Notes: generated by a model from the sequence alone, not told the origin. A DNA stretch of 7,938 nucleotides from an uncultured Clostridia bacterium (GCA_947588915.1 CANPZA010000070.1:1-7938), one strand, 5' to 3'; shown: positions 1-7,436, counted from the first letter of the stretch. Numbers and translations are program-made.

Positions 1-28
1 CCATATTGCCGGAATTTTAATCCAAGAC

Positions 29-61
29 TAAATTCCAGTTTTAGAACAAATCTGGAATTTA
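29..61. repeat. 10-bp inverted repeat with a third alternative arm
   Basis: TAAATTCCAG at 29-38 is the exact reverse complement of CTGGAATTTA at 52-61, with a 13-nt loop. A further GGAATTT at 11-17 could instead pair with AAATTCC at 30-36, so the middle arm has two mutually exclusive partners. There is no strong T-tract after the second arm, so a simple intrinsic terminator is not well supported. It could be a weak terminator of a gene left of the window, a protein-binding palindrome, or a switch-like leader. No riboswitch class is recognised. The frame open from 1 to 81 encodes nothing recognisable. Confidence 0.45.
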
Positions 62-122
62 CTTTTAAACTTAAATTATAAGTAAATTTGTTTATATTAT
101 TCTAGAATAACTTAAAGTTATA

Positions 123-131
123 TGTTATAAT
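123..131 (+). promoter_or_regulatory. Extended -10 promoter of tcdA
   Basis: TGTTATAAT at 123-131 matches an extended -10 (TGn plus a perfect TATAAT). No convincing -35 lies 16-18 nt upstream, which is typical of extended -10 promoters. Transcription would begin near 138, giving a very short leader that starts at the AAGGAG ribosome binding site (139-144). That closeness is the main reason for caution. Confidence 0.45.
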
Positions 132-153
132 CTATCTTAAGGAGAGTGTAAAG

Positions 154-837
154 ATGGATGATAATTGGAAAAATAGAACAGAACTTTTAATAGGAAAAGA
201 TGCAATAGAGAAATTAAGAAATTCAAAAGTTGCTGTATATGGTATTGGGGGTGTAGGTTCGTTTGTTGTAGAAGGTTTAACAAGAGCAGGAATTGGAAAT
301 TTAATTTTAGTTGACAATGATGTAATTGAAATCAGTAATTTAAATAGACAAATACATGCTACACATAAAAATATTGGAAAAAGAAAAATTGATGAAATGA
401 AACAAAGAATATTAGATATAAACCCAGATGCAAATGTAAAAGTTTTTATGGCACAAGAAATAGAAATAGGAGAAGAAAATCTGCTAGATAAATCTGTTAC
501 ATATGTTGTAGATGCAGTAGATACAGTTAAGACTAAATTGAAACTTATAAAAAAAGCAAATGAATTACAGATTCCAATCTTATCTTGCATGGGAACAGGA
601 AATAAATTAGATCCTACAAAATTTGAAATAACAGATATTAATAAAACATCTATATGTCCTCTTGCTAGAGTAATTAGAAAAGAATTAAGAAAAACAAATA
701 TAAAGAAACTGAAAGTATTATATTCAAAAGAAAAACCAATCGAAAATAAATCAAAAATACTTGCAAGCATATCATTTGTTCCATCAGTGGCAGGACTTAT
801 AATAGCAGGAGAAGTGATAAAAGATATAATAAAATAA
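154..837 (+). CDS. tcdA: tRNA threonylcarbamoyladenosine dehydratase (TcdA, ThiF/E1-like)
   Basis: This E1-like enzyme activates t6A at position 37 of ANN-decoding tRNAs with ATP and dehydrates it to cyclic t6A, in the cytoplasm. What is seen: an N-terminal RTELLIG segment (8-14), the nucleotide-binding loop GIGGVGS (30-36), the VDNDVIEISNLNRQ block (53-66) that contacts ATP, and the DAVD motif (120-123). SCMGTGNKLDPTKFE (144-158) and the CPLARVIRKELRK stretch (168-180) are typical of Gram-positive TcdA/YgdL proteins; C145 is a conserved-position cysteine. At 227 residues it is close to the usual Firmicute length and has no C-terminal ubiquitin-like or rhodanese domain, which argues against MoeB or ThiF. 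The start is ATG with AAGGAG nine bases upstream (139-144). The stop overlaps the ribosome binding site of the next gene, suggesting a shared transcript. The family assignment is firm and the exact substrate follows from it. Confidence 0.92.
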   Translation: MDDNWKNRTELLIGKDAIEKLRNSKVAVYGIGGVGSFVVEGLTRAGIGNLILVDNDVIEISNLNRQIHATHKNIGKRKIDEMKQRILDINPDANVKVFMAQEIEIGEENLLDKSVTYVVDAVDTVKTKLKLIKKANELQIPILSCMGTGNKLDPTKFEITDINKTSICPLARVIRKELRKTNIKKLKVLYSKEKPIENKSKILASISFVPSVAGLIIAGEVIKDIIK

Positions 838-850
838 AAGGAGAAAAATT

Positions 851-1465
851 TTGAAAAAGAAACAAAAGATTTTATTAATAATATTATTAGTAATATTTAT
901 ATTATTAAGTATATGTGTTAAATTAGGGCTAACAGAAAATATAGATAATGAAATATATAATATGATTAAAAATATTCAAAACAATAGTTTAACACAAATT
1001 CTAAAAGTAGTTACTAATTTCGGAGGAATTCCTAGCCTATTTTTTATTACATTAGTAACGGTAATAACATTATTAATGATGAAAAAAAGAAAGCAAGGAA
1101 TAGCAATAGCATTAAATATATTTATAAGCTCTGCTCTATATATAATTTTAAAAAATATATTTCAAATATCTAGACCACATTATACAGAGAGCTTAATTAT
1201 TGAAAGAGGGTATAGTTTTCCATCAGGACATAGTACAAATAATATGGCATTTTATTGTCTAGCAATATACTTGATATATAATAATGTAAAAAATAGAAAA
1301 ATACGTAATATTATTTGTATAGTATTAGGTATAATTCCTATTTTAATAGGATTTAGTAGGATATATCTAAGAGTACATTATTTTAGTGATGTAATAGCAG
1401 GATTTTGCTTAGGTATTATATGTGTTATAATGTTTATAAATTATATTTATGATAAAATAAAATAA
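851..1465 (+). CDS. PAP2-family membrane phosphatase
   Basis: This is a 204-residue integral membrane acid phosphatase of the PAP2 superfamily. Such enzymes remove phosphate from lipid or isoprenoid phosphates such as phosphatidic acid, phosphatidylglycerol phosphate or undecaprenyl pyrophosphate. All three catalytic motifs are intact: K101-x6-R108-P109, PSGH at 124-127 and S169-R170-x5-H176-x3-D180. H127, H176 and D180 are the expected catalytic residues. A lysine-rich N-terminus leads into a first membrane helix (about 7-25); others lie near 59-77, 85-100, 132-144, 153-169 and 182-198. The start is TTG at 851, preceded by AAAGGAG at 837-843 with good spacing, and no better start fits. That ribosome binding site begins on the last base of the tcdA stop codon, so the genes are probably co-transcribed and perhaps translationally coupled. 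The substrate cannot be read from sequence; undecaprenyl pyrophosphate recycling or phospholipid synthesis are the usual possibilities. Confidence 0.9.
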   Translation: MKKKQKILLIILLVIFILLSICVKLGLTENIDNEIYNMIKNIQNNSLTQILKVVTNFGGIPSLFFITLVTVITLLMMKKRKQGIAIALNIFISSALYIILKNIFQISRPHYTESLIIERGYSFPSGHSTNNMAFYCLAIYLIYNNVKNRKIRNIICIVLGIIPILIGFSRIYLRVHYFSDVIAGFCLGIICVIMFINYIYDKIK

Positions 1466-1493
1466 AGAATATACTTTTATTTTGTATTTTTTT
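1454..1493 (+). terminator. Weak AU-only terminator candidate
   Basis: AAAATAAAA (1454-1462) can pair with TTTTATTTT (1475-1483), followed by a run of seven T at 1487-1493. The stem contains only A-U pairs and begins inside the phosphatase stop region, so stability would be low. Position and T-run fit termination of the tcdA-phosphatase unit, but this remains tentative. Confidence 0.3.
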
Positions 1494-1497
1494 GATA

Positions 1498-1503
1498 TAT
1501 AAT
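1498..1503 (+). promoter_or_regulatory. Candidate -10 for the CmpB-family gene
   Basis: A perfect TATAAT lies at 1498-1503, with a poor -35 (TTTTAT at 1475-1480) at 17-nt spacing. A second TATAAT occurs at 1512-1517, but it would start transcription within or beyond the ribosome binding site, so the first is preferred. The evidence is limited because such hexamers arise often in this AT-rich DNA. Confidence 0.3.
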
Positions 1504-1531
1504 GTGAGCATTATAATAAATGGGGAAAAAT

Positions 1532-2171
1532 ATGGTAAAGAAGATTTTAGTTTATATTGTAAAAATATTTTGGATATTTATAATAGGTAGTGTTTTTGGA
1601 TTTTTTGCAGAGATGATGTATGCACTAGTATATACTAGAACTTTGGTAATAAGACAAGGTTTGATTTATGGGCCATTTATACAAATATATGGAATACGGT
1701 GCAGTAGCTTATTATATTTTGATTTCAAAAGTACAAGATCCAAAAAATGCGTTTTTTTCAGGGATGCTTATGGGAGGTTCCTTAGAATATCTATGTTCAT
1801 TTTTCCAAGAGATATTTTTCGGAACTATTTCATGGGATTATTCTAATTTTTTTATGAATTTAAATGGAAGAACATGCCTATTATATTGTGTATATTGGGG
1901 AATGATAGCAATATTGTACTTAAAAATTGTATATCCATTATTAAAGAAAATAGAACCATTAATTTATAAAAGAGCAGTAAAAGTTTTTACAGTATTCCTT
2001 ATGATATTTATGACTTTTGATATTGTAATATCATGTATGGCAGGAAATAGACAAAAAGAAAGACATAAAAATATACCAGCAAATAGTATGGTAGATGAGT
2101 TTTTAGATAGAGCTTATCCAGATGAATTGTTAGATAGAATTTATAATAATAAAAAGGAAGTATCTGTCTAA
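1532..2171 (+). pseudogene. CmpB-family putative ABC transporter permease, frameshifted
   Basis: A membrane protein of the putative ABC-transporter (CmpB-type) family, common in Clostridia and of unproven function, is split over two frames. The first frame reads to RQGLIYGPFIQIYG and ends at 1693. The homologous reading then resumes at 1695 in the +1 frame as YGAVAYYILI, followed by GGSLEYLCSFFQE, FGTISWDYS and NLNGRTCLLY, all characteristic of the family. One surplus A at 1693/1694 explains the break; removing it gives about 212 continuous residues. Membrane helices are expected near corrected residues 9-31, 51-65, 72-90, 118-135 and 147-167, with a polar C-terminal tail. ATG 1532 is chosen over ATG 1520 because GGGG (1522-1525) then sits six bases upstream. 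The rest of the gene has no internal stop, so it is either a very recent mutation or an assembly or sequencing indel. The break (GGAATAC) does not resemble a programmed slippery site. Confidence 0.8.
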
Positions 2172-2231
2172 TGTATAAAAATTACAAAAGAGGTTTCTAA
2201 ATTTTGAATATGTTAATGGAGGAACTATAAC

Positions 2232-5200
2232 ATGATTATTGATGTAATAGATTTAAATTTAAAAACACTTCAATTTGTAAGAAGATATGATCCAAATAGG
2301 TATAAAAGAGGAAATTTAATATATAAACAAGGTCTTGTGCAAATCAGGAAAGTTAATAAAATAGATGAAAAAAATTATTACATAGAATCATCTGTAGAAG
2401 GAAATTATGGAATATATAAAACAACCATAAAAATAGATGGAAATATGATTAAAGAATGGACATGCACATGTGAAGATTATTATAAAGGTAATTTGTGTAA
2501 GCATATAATTGCAACTTCTATGGAAGCAATAGAGCCACATTATGCTAGTACACAAGAAGGAAAAAAGAAAATAGCAGAAAAAGAAGAGGAAGAGAAAAGA
2601 AGAAGATTAGAAGAAATTAGAAAAAGACAGGAAGAGGAAAGAAAAAGGATAGAATATCAAGATAAATATAGAAATGGCATACATATGATAAATTTATATA
2701 AAAACGATGAAAAAAAACTTAAAAATTTAGATAGATTTGATATATTAGAATTATATGATAAAACTTTAGTAGAAAAAACAAAAAAAACATCAGACCTTGC
2801 AACTAATATAAAATTAGAATTTGTAGTAGAGATATATGATGAAAAAACATTAGGAATAAACTTTAAGATAGGTGAAACTCGTATGTATGTGCTGAATAAT
2901 ATTAGCAATTTATATGAGGCTTATAAAAATGGAACAGAAATATATTATGGGAAACAATTAAGATTTATTCCAAAAAGGGAAAATTTTAGTGAAGATTCAA
3001 AATGGTTATTTGACTATATTATACAATATGCTGAAATAATGGAATATTATGATAGTTTTAATAGATATGGAATAGCAACTGTATTAGAGAAACAAATATT
3101 AATAAAAGGTGACAAAATAGAAGAATTTTTTAATATGATTCCAGATAAAAAAGTATTATTTCATTGTTATAATTATAACGGACCAAAAGGAAACGAATTG
3201 TGTACATTAACAGAAGAAGAATTAGAAATTTCATGTACTATTCAAAAAGAAAAGGTAAGAACATATAGTTATTATTATTGGGATAAAGAACATGAAAAAA
3301 TATCAGAGGAATATGTATTAAAGATGAATATTTCTAATTATCTTGTATTTTATTCAAATAAAAACATCTATATCCTTTATAAGGATAAGATATATAAGAA
3401 AGAAAAAGATGTTAATCTTGTTGAGTTGTTTGACATATTAAAAAGAGATGATTATGTACTTATTCCAGAAGACAAATTGGATGAATTTACAAAATTTGTC
3501 ATGCCAAAAATATATATGGATGCAAATAACTTACCAGTCGAATTAGTAAAAGAAGGTTTAATTGTTGATAAATTAGCATCTAAAATTTTATTAGATGTTG
3601 ATTCTCAAGGGAACATTATTCTAGAACTAAAATTTTGTTATTCAGACTATGAATTTAACATATTAGAAAATAGTCATAAAGAATATGTAAAACAAAACAA
3701 TATTGTAAGAGATATACCAGCAGAAACAGAAGTTATCAAAAGAATATTTATGGATGGATTTGAACCTATTGTAGGGAAAAACCACTTTTTAATGAAGCAT
3801 ACAGATGATATTTACGAATTTTTATCACAAAAAATTGAAGGTTATATGAATGACTTTGAAGTTTTGGCAACAGAAAAATTTAAAAATAAGCAAATTAGGC
3901 AACCTAAAATTTCAAATATTGGTATAAAAATAGATAATGGATTATTAGAATTAGATATTTCAAAAATCAATATAGACATCAATGAAATAAAGAATATATT
4001 AAGAGATTATAATATAAAGAAAAAATACTATAAATTAAAAAGTGGAGATTTTCTAAATTTAGCGAATAACGAAGATTTGAATTTACTAGATGAAATGGGA
4101 AAAACTCTTGATATAGATTATAGCAAAATAGATAAAGGAGTAGTTAACCTTCCTATAAATAGAAGTTTTTATCTAGAAAGACTGATAAATACAAAAGATG
4201 TAAATGTGGCAAAAAATGAAAAATATACAGAATTAATTGATTCTATCGATAATTCTAAAATGAATATTGAAATAGATAAGGATTTTGAAAAAAAACTAAG
4301 AGATTATCAAAAAGTGGGATATAGATGGCTTAAAACATTAGCTAAATATCAATTTGGTGGAATTCTAGCAGATGATATGGGACTTGGAAAAACCATTCAA
4401 ATTATAGCATTATTAAAATCAGAGATAGATAAAAATAATAAATTAACATCAATTGTAGTATGTCCGAGCACATTGGTACTTAATTGGAAAGCTGAAATTG
4501 AGAAATGGTGTAATAATATGAAAGTACTAATTGTAAAAGGAACAGCAGAAGAAAGAGTAGAGAAAATAAATAGCTATCAAAATTATAATTTAGTAATTAC
4601 ATCATATGACTTGTTAAAAAGAGACATAGAATACTATGAAGATAAACAATTCAAATATATAGTAGCAGATGAAGCACAATATATAAAAAATTCAAGCACT
4701 CAAAATGCAACATCTTTAAAAAGTTTAAAAGGTGAAGTGAAATTTGCTTTAACGGGTACGCCAATTGAAAACTCAATTGCAGAATTATGGTCTATATTTG
4801 ATTTTATAATGCCAGGATATTTATATAACTATAATAAGTTTAAGAAAAAGTTTGAAGAGCCAATATTGAAGTTAGAAGACAAAGAGGCATTAAGTAGACT
4901 AAAAAAACTAATTAGCCCATTTATACTAAGAAGAGTAAAGAAAGATGTTTTAACAGAATTACCAGAAAAGAATATAACAGTAATGAAAAACGAAATGGAA
5001 AATGAGCAACAAAAATTGTATTTGTCATACTTAGCTCAAACTAAAAAAGAGGTAGTAGAAGAATTAAGTGATAATAGTTTTGAAAAGAGTAAATTTAAAA
5101 TTCTTATGTTACTTACAAGGTTAAGACAAATATGTTGCCATCCAAGTCTATTTATAGAAAATTATAATGGTGGTAGTGGAAAACTTAAACAATGCTTAGA

Positions 5201-5687
5201 TTTGGTGTTAGATGCAATAGAGTCAGGGCATAAAATATTAATTTTCTCAAGTTATACTTCAATGTTTGAAATAATTGAAGGGGAATTTAAAAAATTAAAT
5301 ATAAATTATTTTAAATTAATAGGAAATACGCCAGTAAGTAAAAGAATAGAAATGGTTGATGAATTCAATAATAATGATTCTGTAAAAGTATTTTTAATTT
5401 CATTAAAAGCAGGGGGAACAGGATTAAATTTAACATCAGCAGATGTTGTAATCCATTATGACCCATGGTGGAACATATCAAGTGAAAATCAAGCAACAGA
5501 TAGAGCATATAGAATAGGACAGAAAAATAGTGTTCAAGTATATAAACTTATTACAAGTGATTCAATTGAGGAAAAAATAAATAAAATGCAGGAAAGAAAG
5601 GAAAGGCTTTCAAAGGATATACTATCAACAGAAGAAACATTTATTAATAAACTATCTAAGAAAGATATTTTGGATTTGTTTGAGTAA
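2232..5687 (+). CDS. SNF2-family DNA-dependent ATPase with SWIM zinc finger
   Basis: This 1151-residue cytoplasmic SNF2/HepA-type ATPase probably translocates on double-stranded DNA or remodels protein-nucleic acid complexes; such proteins usually do not separate strands. A SWIM zinc finger has the form C78-x-C80-x8-C89-x-H91. It is followed by an E/K/R-rich segment (about 108-145) likely to form a long charged helix. Residues about 160-660 are a divergent middle region resembling the bacterial SNF2-associated domain. The ATPase core is complete: RDYQKVGYRWL (690-700), Walker A DDMGLGKT (714-721), CPSTLVLNW (744-752), motif II DEAQ (813-816), LTGTPIEN (840-847), ILIFSSY (1002-1008), LKAGGTGLNLTSAD (1058-1071) and QATDRAYRIGQ (1087-1097). 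DEAQ instead of DEAH is common in bacterial members. The start is ATG with GGAGG at 2218-2222. It follows the disrupted membrane gene by 60 bases without a clear promoter of its own. Its cellular role is unknown; transcription recycling or DNA repair are family-based guesses. Confidence 0.93.
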   Translation: MIIDVIDLNLKTLQFVRRYDPNRYKRGNLIYKQGLVQIRKVNKIDEKNYYIESSVEGNYGIYKTTIKIDGNMIKEWTCTCEDYYKGNLCKHIIATSMEAIEPHYASTQEGKKKIAEKEEEEKRRRLEEIRKRQEEERKRIEYQDKYRNGIHMINLYKNDEKKLKNLDRFDILELYDKTLVEKTKKTSDLATNIKLEFVVEIYDEKTLGINFKIGETRMYVLNNISNLYEAYKNGTEIYYGKQLRFIPKRENFSEDSKWLFDYIIQYAEIMEYYDSFNRYGIATVLEKQILIKGDKIEEFFNMIPDKKVLFHCYNYNGPKGNELCTLTEEELEISCTIQKEKVRTYSYYYWDKEHEKISEEYVLKMNISNYLVFYSNKNIYILYKDKIYKKEKDVNLVELFDILKRDDYVLIPEDKLDEFTKFVMPKIYMDANNLPVELVKEGLIVDKLASKILLDVDSQGNIILELKFCYSDYEFNILENSHKEYVKQNNIVRDIPAETEVIKRIFMDGFEPIVGKNHFLMKHTDDIYEFLSQKIEGYMNDFEVLATEKFKNKQIRQPKISNIGIKIDNGLLELDISKINIDINEIKNILRDYNIKKKYYKLKSGDFLNLANNEDLNLLDEMGKTLDIDYSKIDKGVVNLPINRSFYLERLINTKDVNVAKNEKYTELIDSIDNSKMNIEIDKDFEKKLRDYQKVGYRWLKTLAKYQFGGILADDMGLGKTIQIIALLKSEIDKNNKLTSIVVCPSTLVLNWKAEIEKWCNNMKVLIVKGTAEERVEKINSYQNYNLVITSYDLLKRDIEYYEDKQFKYIVADEAQYIKNSSTQNATSLKSLKGEVKFALTGTPIENSIAELWSIFDFIMPGYLYNYNKFKKKFEEPILKLEDKEALSRLKKLISPFILRRVKKDVLTELPEKNITVMKNEMENEQQKLYLSYLAQTKKEVVEELSDNSFEKSKFKILMLLTRLRQICCHPSLFIENYNGGSGKLKQCLDLVLDAIESGHKILIFSSYTSMFEIIEGEFKKLNINYFKLIGNTPVSKRIEMVDEFNNNDSVKVFLISLKAGGTGLNLTSADVVIHYDPWWNISSENQATDRAYRIGQKNSVQVYKLITSDSIEEKINKMQERKERLSKDILSTEETFINKLSKKDILDLFE

Positions 5688-5707
5688 TAGAAATATAATT
5701 AAAATAG

Positions 5708-5734
5708 TTTACTTTTTATAATTTTTACTATAAA
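5708..5734 (+). promoter_or_regulatory. Candidate promoter of the SEC-C/TPR pair
   Basis: TTTACT (5708-5713) and TATAAA (5729-5734) form a partial sigma-A promoter with a short 15-nt spacer. Another TATAAT lies at 5717-5722 without a usable -35. The 67-base gap after the SNF2 gene could hold a promoter, but read-through from upstream is just as possible because no convincing terminator is seen between them. Confidence 0.25.
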
Positions 5735-5754
5735 ATATAAATAAAAAAGGAAAT

Positions 5755-6594
5755 GTGAAAATGGATATTGGAAGAAATGAACTTTGCCCATGTGGAAGTG
5801 GAAAAAAATATAAAAAATGTTGTATGAAAAAAGAAAAGAATACAATAACAAAAGAATATATAAACGAAGAAGATATAGAAGAAATATATGATTTTGTAAA
5901 AAATTTTCATTATTTTATATTAAAAAATAAACCTCATATAAAAAAATATGAGAAAATAAGGAAATTACATGGAGAAATCATTGATAGTATGATGAAATAC
6001 TATGATGACGGAAAATTTAAATGGAAGGTACTTACTGAAAATATAGAAGAAAAAATTTTAAAAAGTAAAGATTTAGAATATATATATAGCACATTTGATA
6101 CAAGAACTGAATTAGGTGCACAAGCAATGGCTAATATTATTATATATAAAAATTCTGAAGATATGAATTGTATCACAGAAGAATATATAAAAAATAAGAG
6201 ATTTAGAAAACCAGAAAAAGTAGAATTTCTAAATGTGATGTTAAATTCAGAAGCGGGATTATTTGAAATAACGAGAACAGATAGAGAAAATGGACAAGTT
6301 GATTTGAAAAATGTGCTAACTAATAAAGAAATTTGTATTACAGATATAGGATTAAGTGGTAACTTAAGTAATGAAGAATATTATTTTTATACAAGAATCA
6401 TAACATATGATAATATCAGTTTTGGAACAGGGTTAAATATAATATTTAGTAAAGAAGATAAATTTATAAAAAAATGGATTCAAAAAAATAAGAAAGAATA
6501 TAACAAATTACAAGAGTTAAATAGATTTTTGGAATTATATAACGAATATGCAAGAGATGATAAAGGCTTTAAAAGTAAACTTAATAATTTATAA
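5755..6594 (+). CDS. SEC-C motif protein of unknown function
   Basis: This 279-residue soluble protein has an SEC-C zinc-binding motif at its N-terminus: GRNELCPCGSGKKYKKCC at 6-23, with ligands C11, C13, C22 and C23. The same motif ends SecA, where it binds zinc and contacts SecB and the ribosome; in other proteins it is simply a metal-binding module. The remainder is not recognised. A charged, helical region (about 33-150) precedes a likely beta-rich part (about 157-233, with LFEITRTDRENGQVDLKNV and ITDIGLSGNL) and a helical tail. There are no membrane segments. The start is uncertain: GTG 5755 is four bases from AAGG (5747-5750), while ATG 5761, two codons later, is ten bases away. Either keeps the zinc motif. 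The TPR-like gene follows after 24 bases, so the two are probably one operon. Function is unknown; a zinc-stabilised protein- or nucleic-acid-binding role is inference. Confidence 0.85.
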   Translation: MKMDIGRNELCPCGSGKKYKKCCMKKEKNTITKEYINEEDIEEIYDFVKNFHYFILKNKPHIKKYEKIRKLHGEIIDSMMKYYDDGKFKWKVLTENIEEKILKSKDLEYIYSTFDTRTELGAQAMANIIIYKNSEDMNCITEEYIKNKRFRKPEKVEFLNVMLNSEAGLFEITRTDRENGQVDLKNVLTNKEICITDIGLSGNLSNEEYYFYTRIITYDNISFGTGLNIIFSKEDKFIKKWIQKNKKEYNKLQELNRFLELYNEYARDDKGFKSKLNNL

Positions 6595-6618
6595 TAAATA
6601 TAGAGTTAGGAGTTAATT

Positions 6619-7317
6619 ATGGGAAATAGTAAAATAGAAAAAATTATGCAATTAGATAGAGAAATAGATAATATTGCATTACAAGGAACATCATATTATA
6701 GTTTTGATAAAGAGCAATCTTTAAATGAATATGATAAAAAGATAATAAAATATTATCAAGAAATTTTAGACTTAATTATTGAAGTAGCCAAAGAAGAGAA
6801 TACACAAGATATTAAAGTCATAGACAAAAAACTAGAAAATTGGGTAAATACAGCAAGTATGATGATTGAAAGTTATATAGATATATTACAATTTTATGGG
6901 CAATTTAATAATGATGTTAGATATAAGGAAATTACGATTATTAATCAAATATGTGAAAACTTGAAATTAGATAATGAATTAGAAATAAAAATCAAGATAG
7001 AACTAGCAGATTGTATTTTCCAAGTAGGAGATGAAAAAAAAGCGAGAAAAATATTATTAGATTTAATAAAAAATAATCCAGATGAAGATGAACCATATAT
7101 GTGCATGCAAAATTGGTATATGTATTATAAACCAAATATTAATAAATTAGCAGAAGTTATTGATTTAGCTGAAGAAAATAAACATATCTTAATTACAGAT
7201 TTTGGATATGATAGATTAATTAAATTTTATAATGATATAGGAGATATTAAAAATAAACAAAAATATAAAGAGCTTTATGAAAAATGGAAAAGGAATACAA
7301 AGACAATAAAATTTTAG
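6619..7317 (+). CDS. TPR-like helical-repeat protein, function unknown
   Basis: The product is a 232-residue, nearly all-helical soluble protein with no signal peptide or membrane segment. Residues about 121-155 fit a tetratricopeptide repeat: ELADCIFQVGDEKKARKILL, then a proline at 154 closing the second helix. A weaker repeat lies near 195-225 (YDRLIKFYNDIGDIKNKQ). The N-terminal half (1-115) is helical without a recognised domain and could hold divergent repeats. TPR proteins are usually binding scaffolds without catalysis, so a partner is expected; the neighbouring SEC-C protein is the obvious candidate. The start is ATG with TTAGGAG at 6606-6612, six bases upstream. It lies 24 bases after the SEC-C gene and is the last sizeable gene before the terminator at 7409-7436. 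The family name is a judgement from the repeat pattern only. Confidence 0.75.
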   Translation: MGNSKIEKIMQLDREIDNIALQGTSYYSFDKEQSLNEYDKKIIKYYQEILDLIIEVAKEENTQDIKVIDKKLENWVNTASMMIESYIDILQFYGQFNNDVRYKEITIINQICENLKLDNELEIKIKIELADCIFQVGDEKKARKILLDLIKNNPDEDEPYMCMQNWYMYYKPNINKLAEVIDLAEENKHILITDFGYDRLIKFYNDIGDIKNKQKYKELYEKWKRNTKTIKF

Positions 7318-7327
7318 AATAGATATA

Positions 7328-7349
7328 CCTTTTTTATTAATAAAAGAGG
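7328..7349 (+). promoter_or_regulatory. Hairpin covering a strong Shine-Dalgarno
   Basis: Bases 7328-7336 can pair with 7341-7349 (CCTTTTTTA with TAAAAGAGG, one G-U pair), leaving a TTAA loop. The core, 7332-7345, is a perfect 14-base palindrome. The 3' arm contains GAGG, most of the AGAGGGG ribosome binding site (7345-7351) of the short ORF at 7360. Folding would therefore hide that site. No T-tract follows, so this is not a terminator. Confidence 0.5.
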
Positions 7350-7359
7350 GGATTTCATT

Positions 7360-7383
7360 ATGAAATTTAACTGTTATAAATAA
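7360..7383 (+). CDS. Seven-codon ORF with strong ribosome binding site
   Basis: ATG at 7360 opens a seven-residue frame (MKFNCYK) ending at TAA. AGAGGGG at 7345-7351 is eight bases upstream, one of the better ribosome binding sites in the window. It may be a leader peptide, the remnant of a lost gene that kept its translation start, or chance. It lies between the TPR-like gene and the terminator at 7409-7436. Seven residues are too few to judge coding potential by composition. Confidence 0.25.
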   Translation: MKFNCYK

Positions 7384-7408
7384 ATGCTTAAGTAAATAAA
7401 TTTTAAAG

Positions 7409-7436
7409 ACTATTCTTGAAGAAAGAATAGTTTTTT
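7409..7436 (+). terminator. Intrinsic terminator after the SEC-C/TPR unit
   Basis: ACTATTCTT (7409-7417) pairs perfectly with AAGAATAGT (7423-7431) around a GAAGA loop and runs into six T (7431-7436). The AAAG before the stem can pair with the T-run, extending the stem on DNA and suggesting some activity in the opposite direction. It ends the transcript of the SEC-C and TPR-like genes. Confidence 0.87.

Noticed and set aside
1..81. C-terminal end of an upstream gene in frame 1
   Set aside because: The 26-codon open stretch has no recognisable sequence and coincides with the inverted repeats, so coding cannot be supported from this window.
132..770. Long open frame on the minus strand opposite tcdA
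   Set aside because: It is a shadow of the strongly supported tcdA gene. Its product is a low-complexity S/F/I-rich translation with no recognisable motif and no independent support.
1691..1700. Programmed ribosomal frameshift in the CmpB-family gene
   Set aside because: GGAATAC has no repeated slippery heptamer and no known +1 signal such as a slow codon after a shift-prone one, and family members are encoded in one frame.
5728..5910. Minus-strand frame over the start of the SEC-C gene
   Set aside because: The product is a run of F, I and Y caused by A-rich coding DNA on the other strand. The + strand carries a clear zinc motif here.
2232..7317. A named anti-phage system such as DISARM built on the SNF2 gene
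   Set aside because: No methyltransferase, phospholipase D, DUF1998 or nuclease gene is present beside it, and SWIM-containing SNF2 ATPases are ordinary chromosomal genes in Firmicutes.
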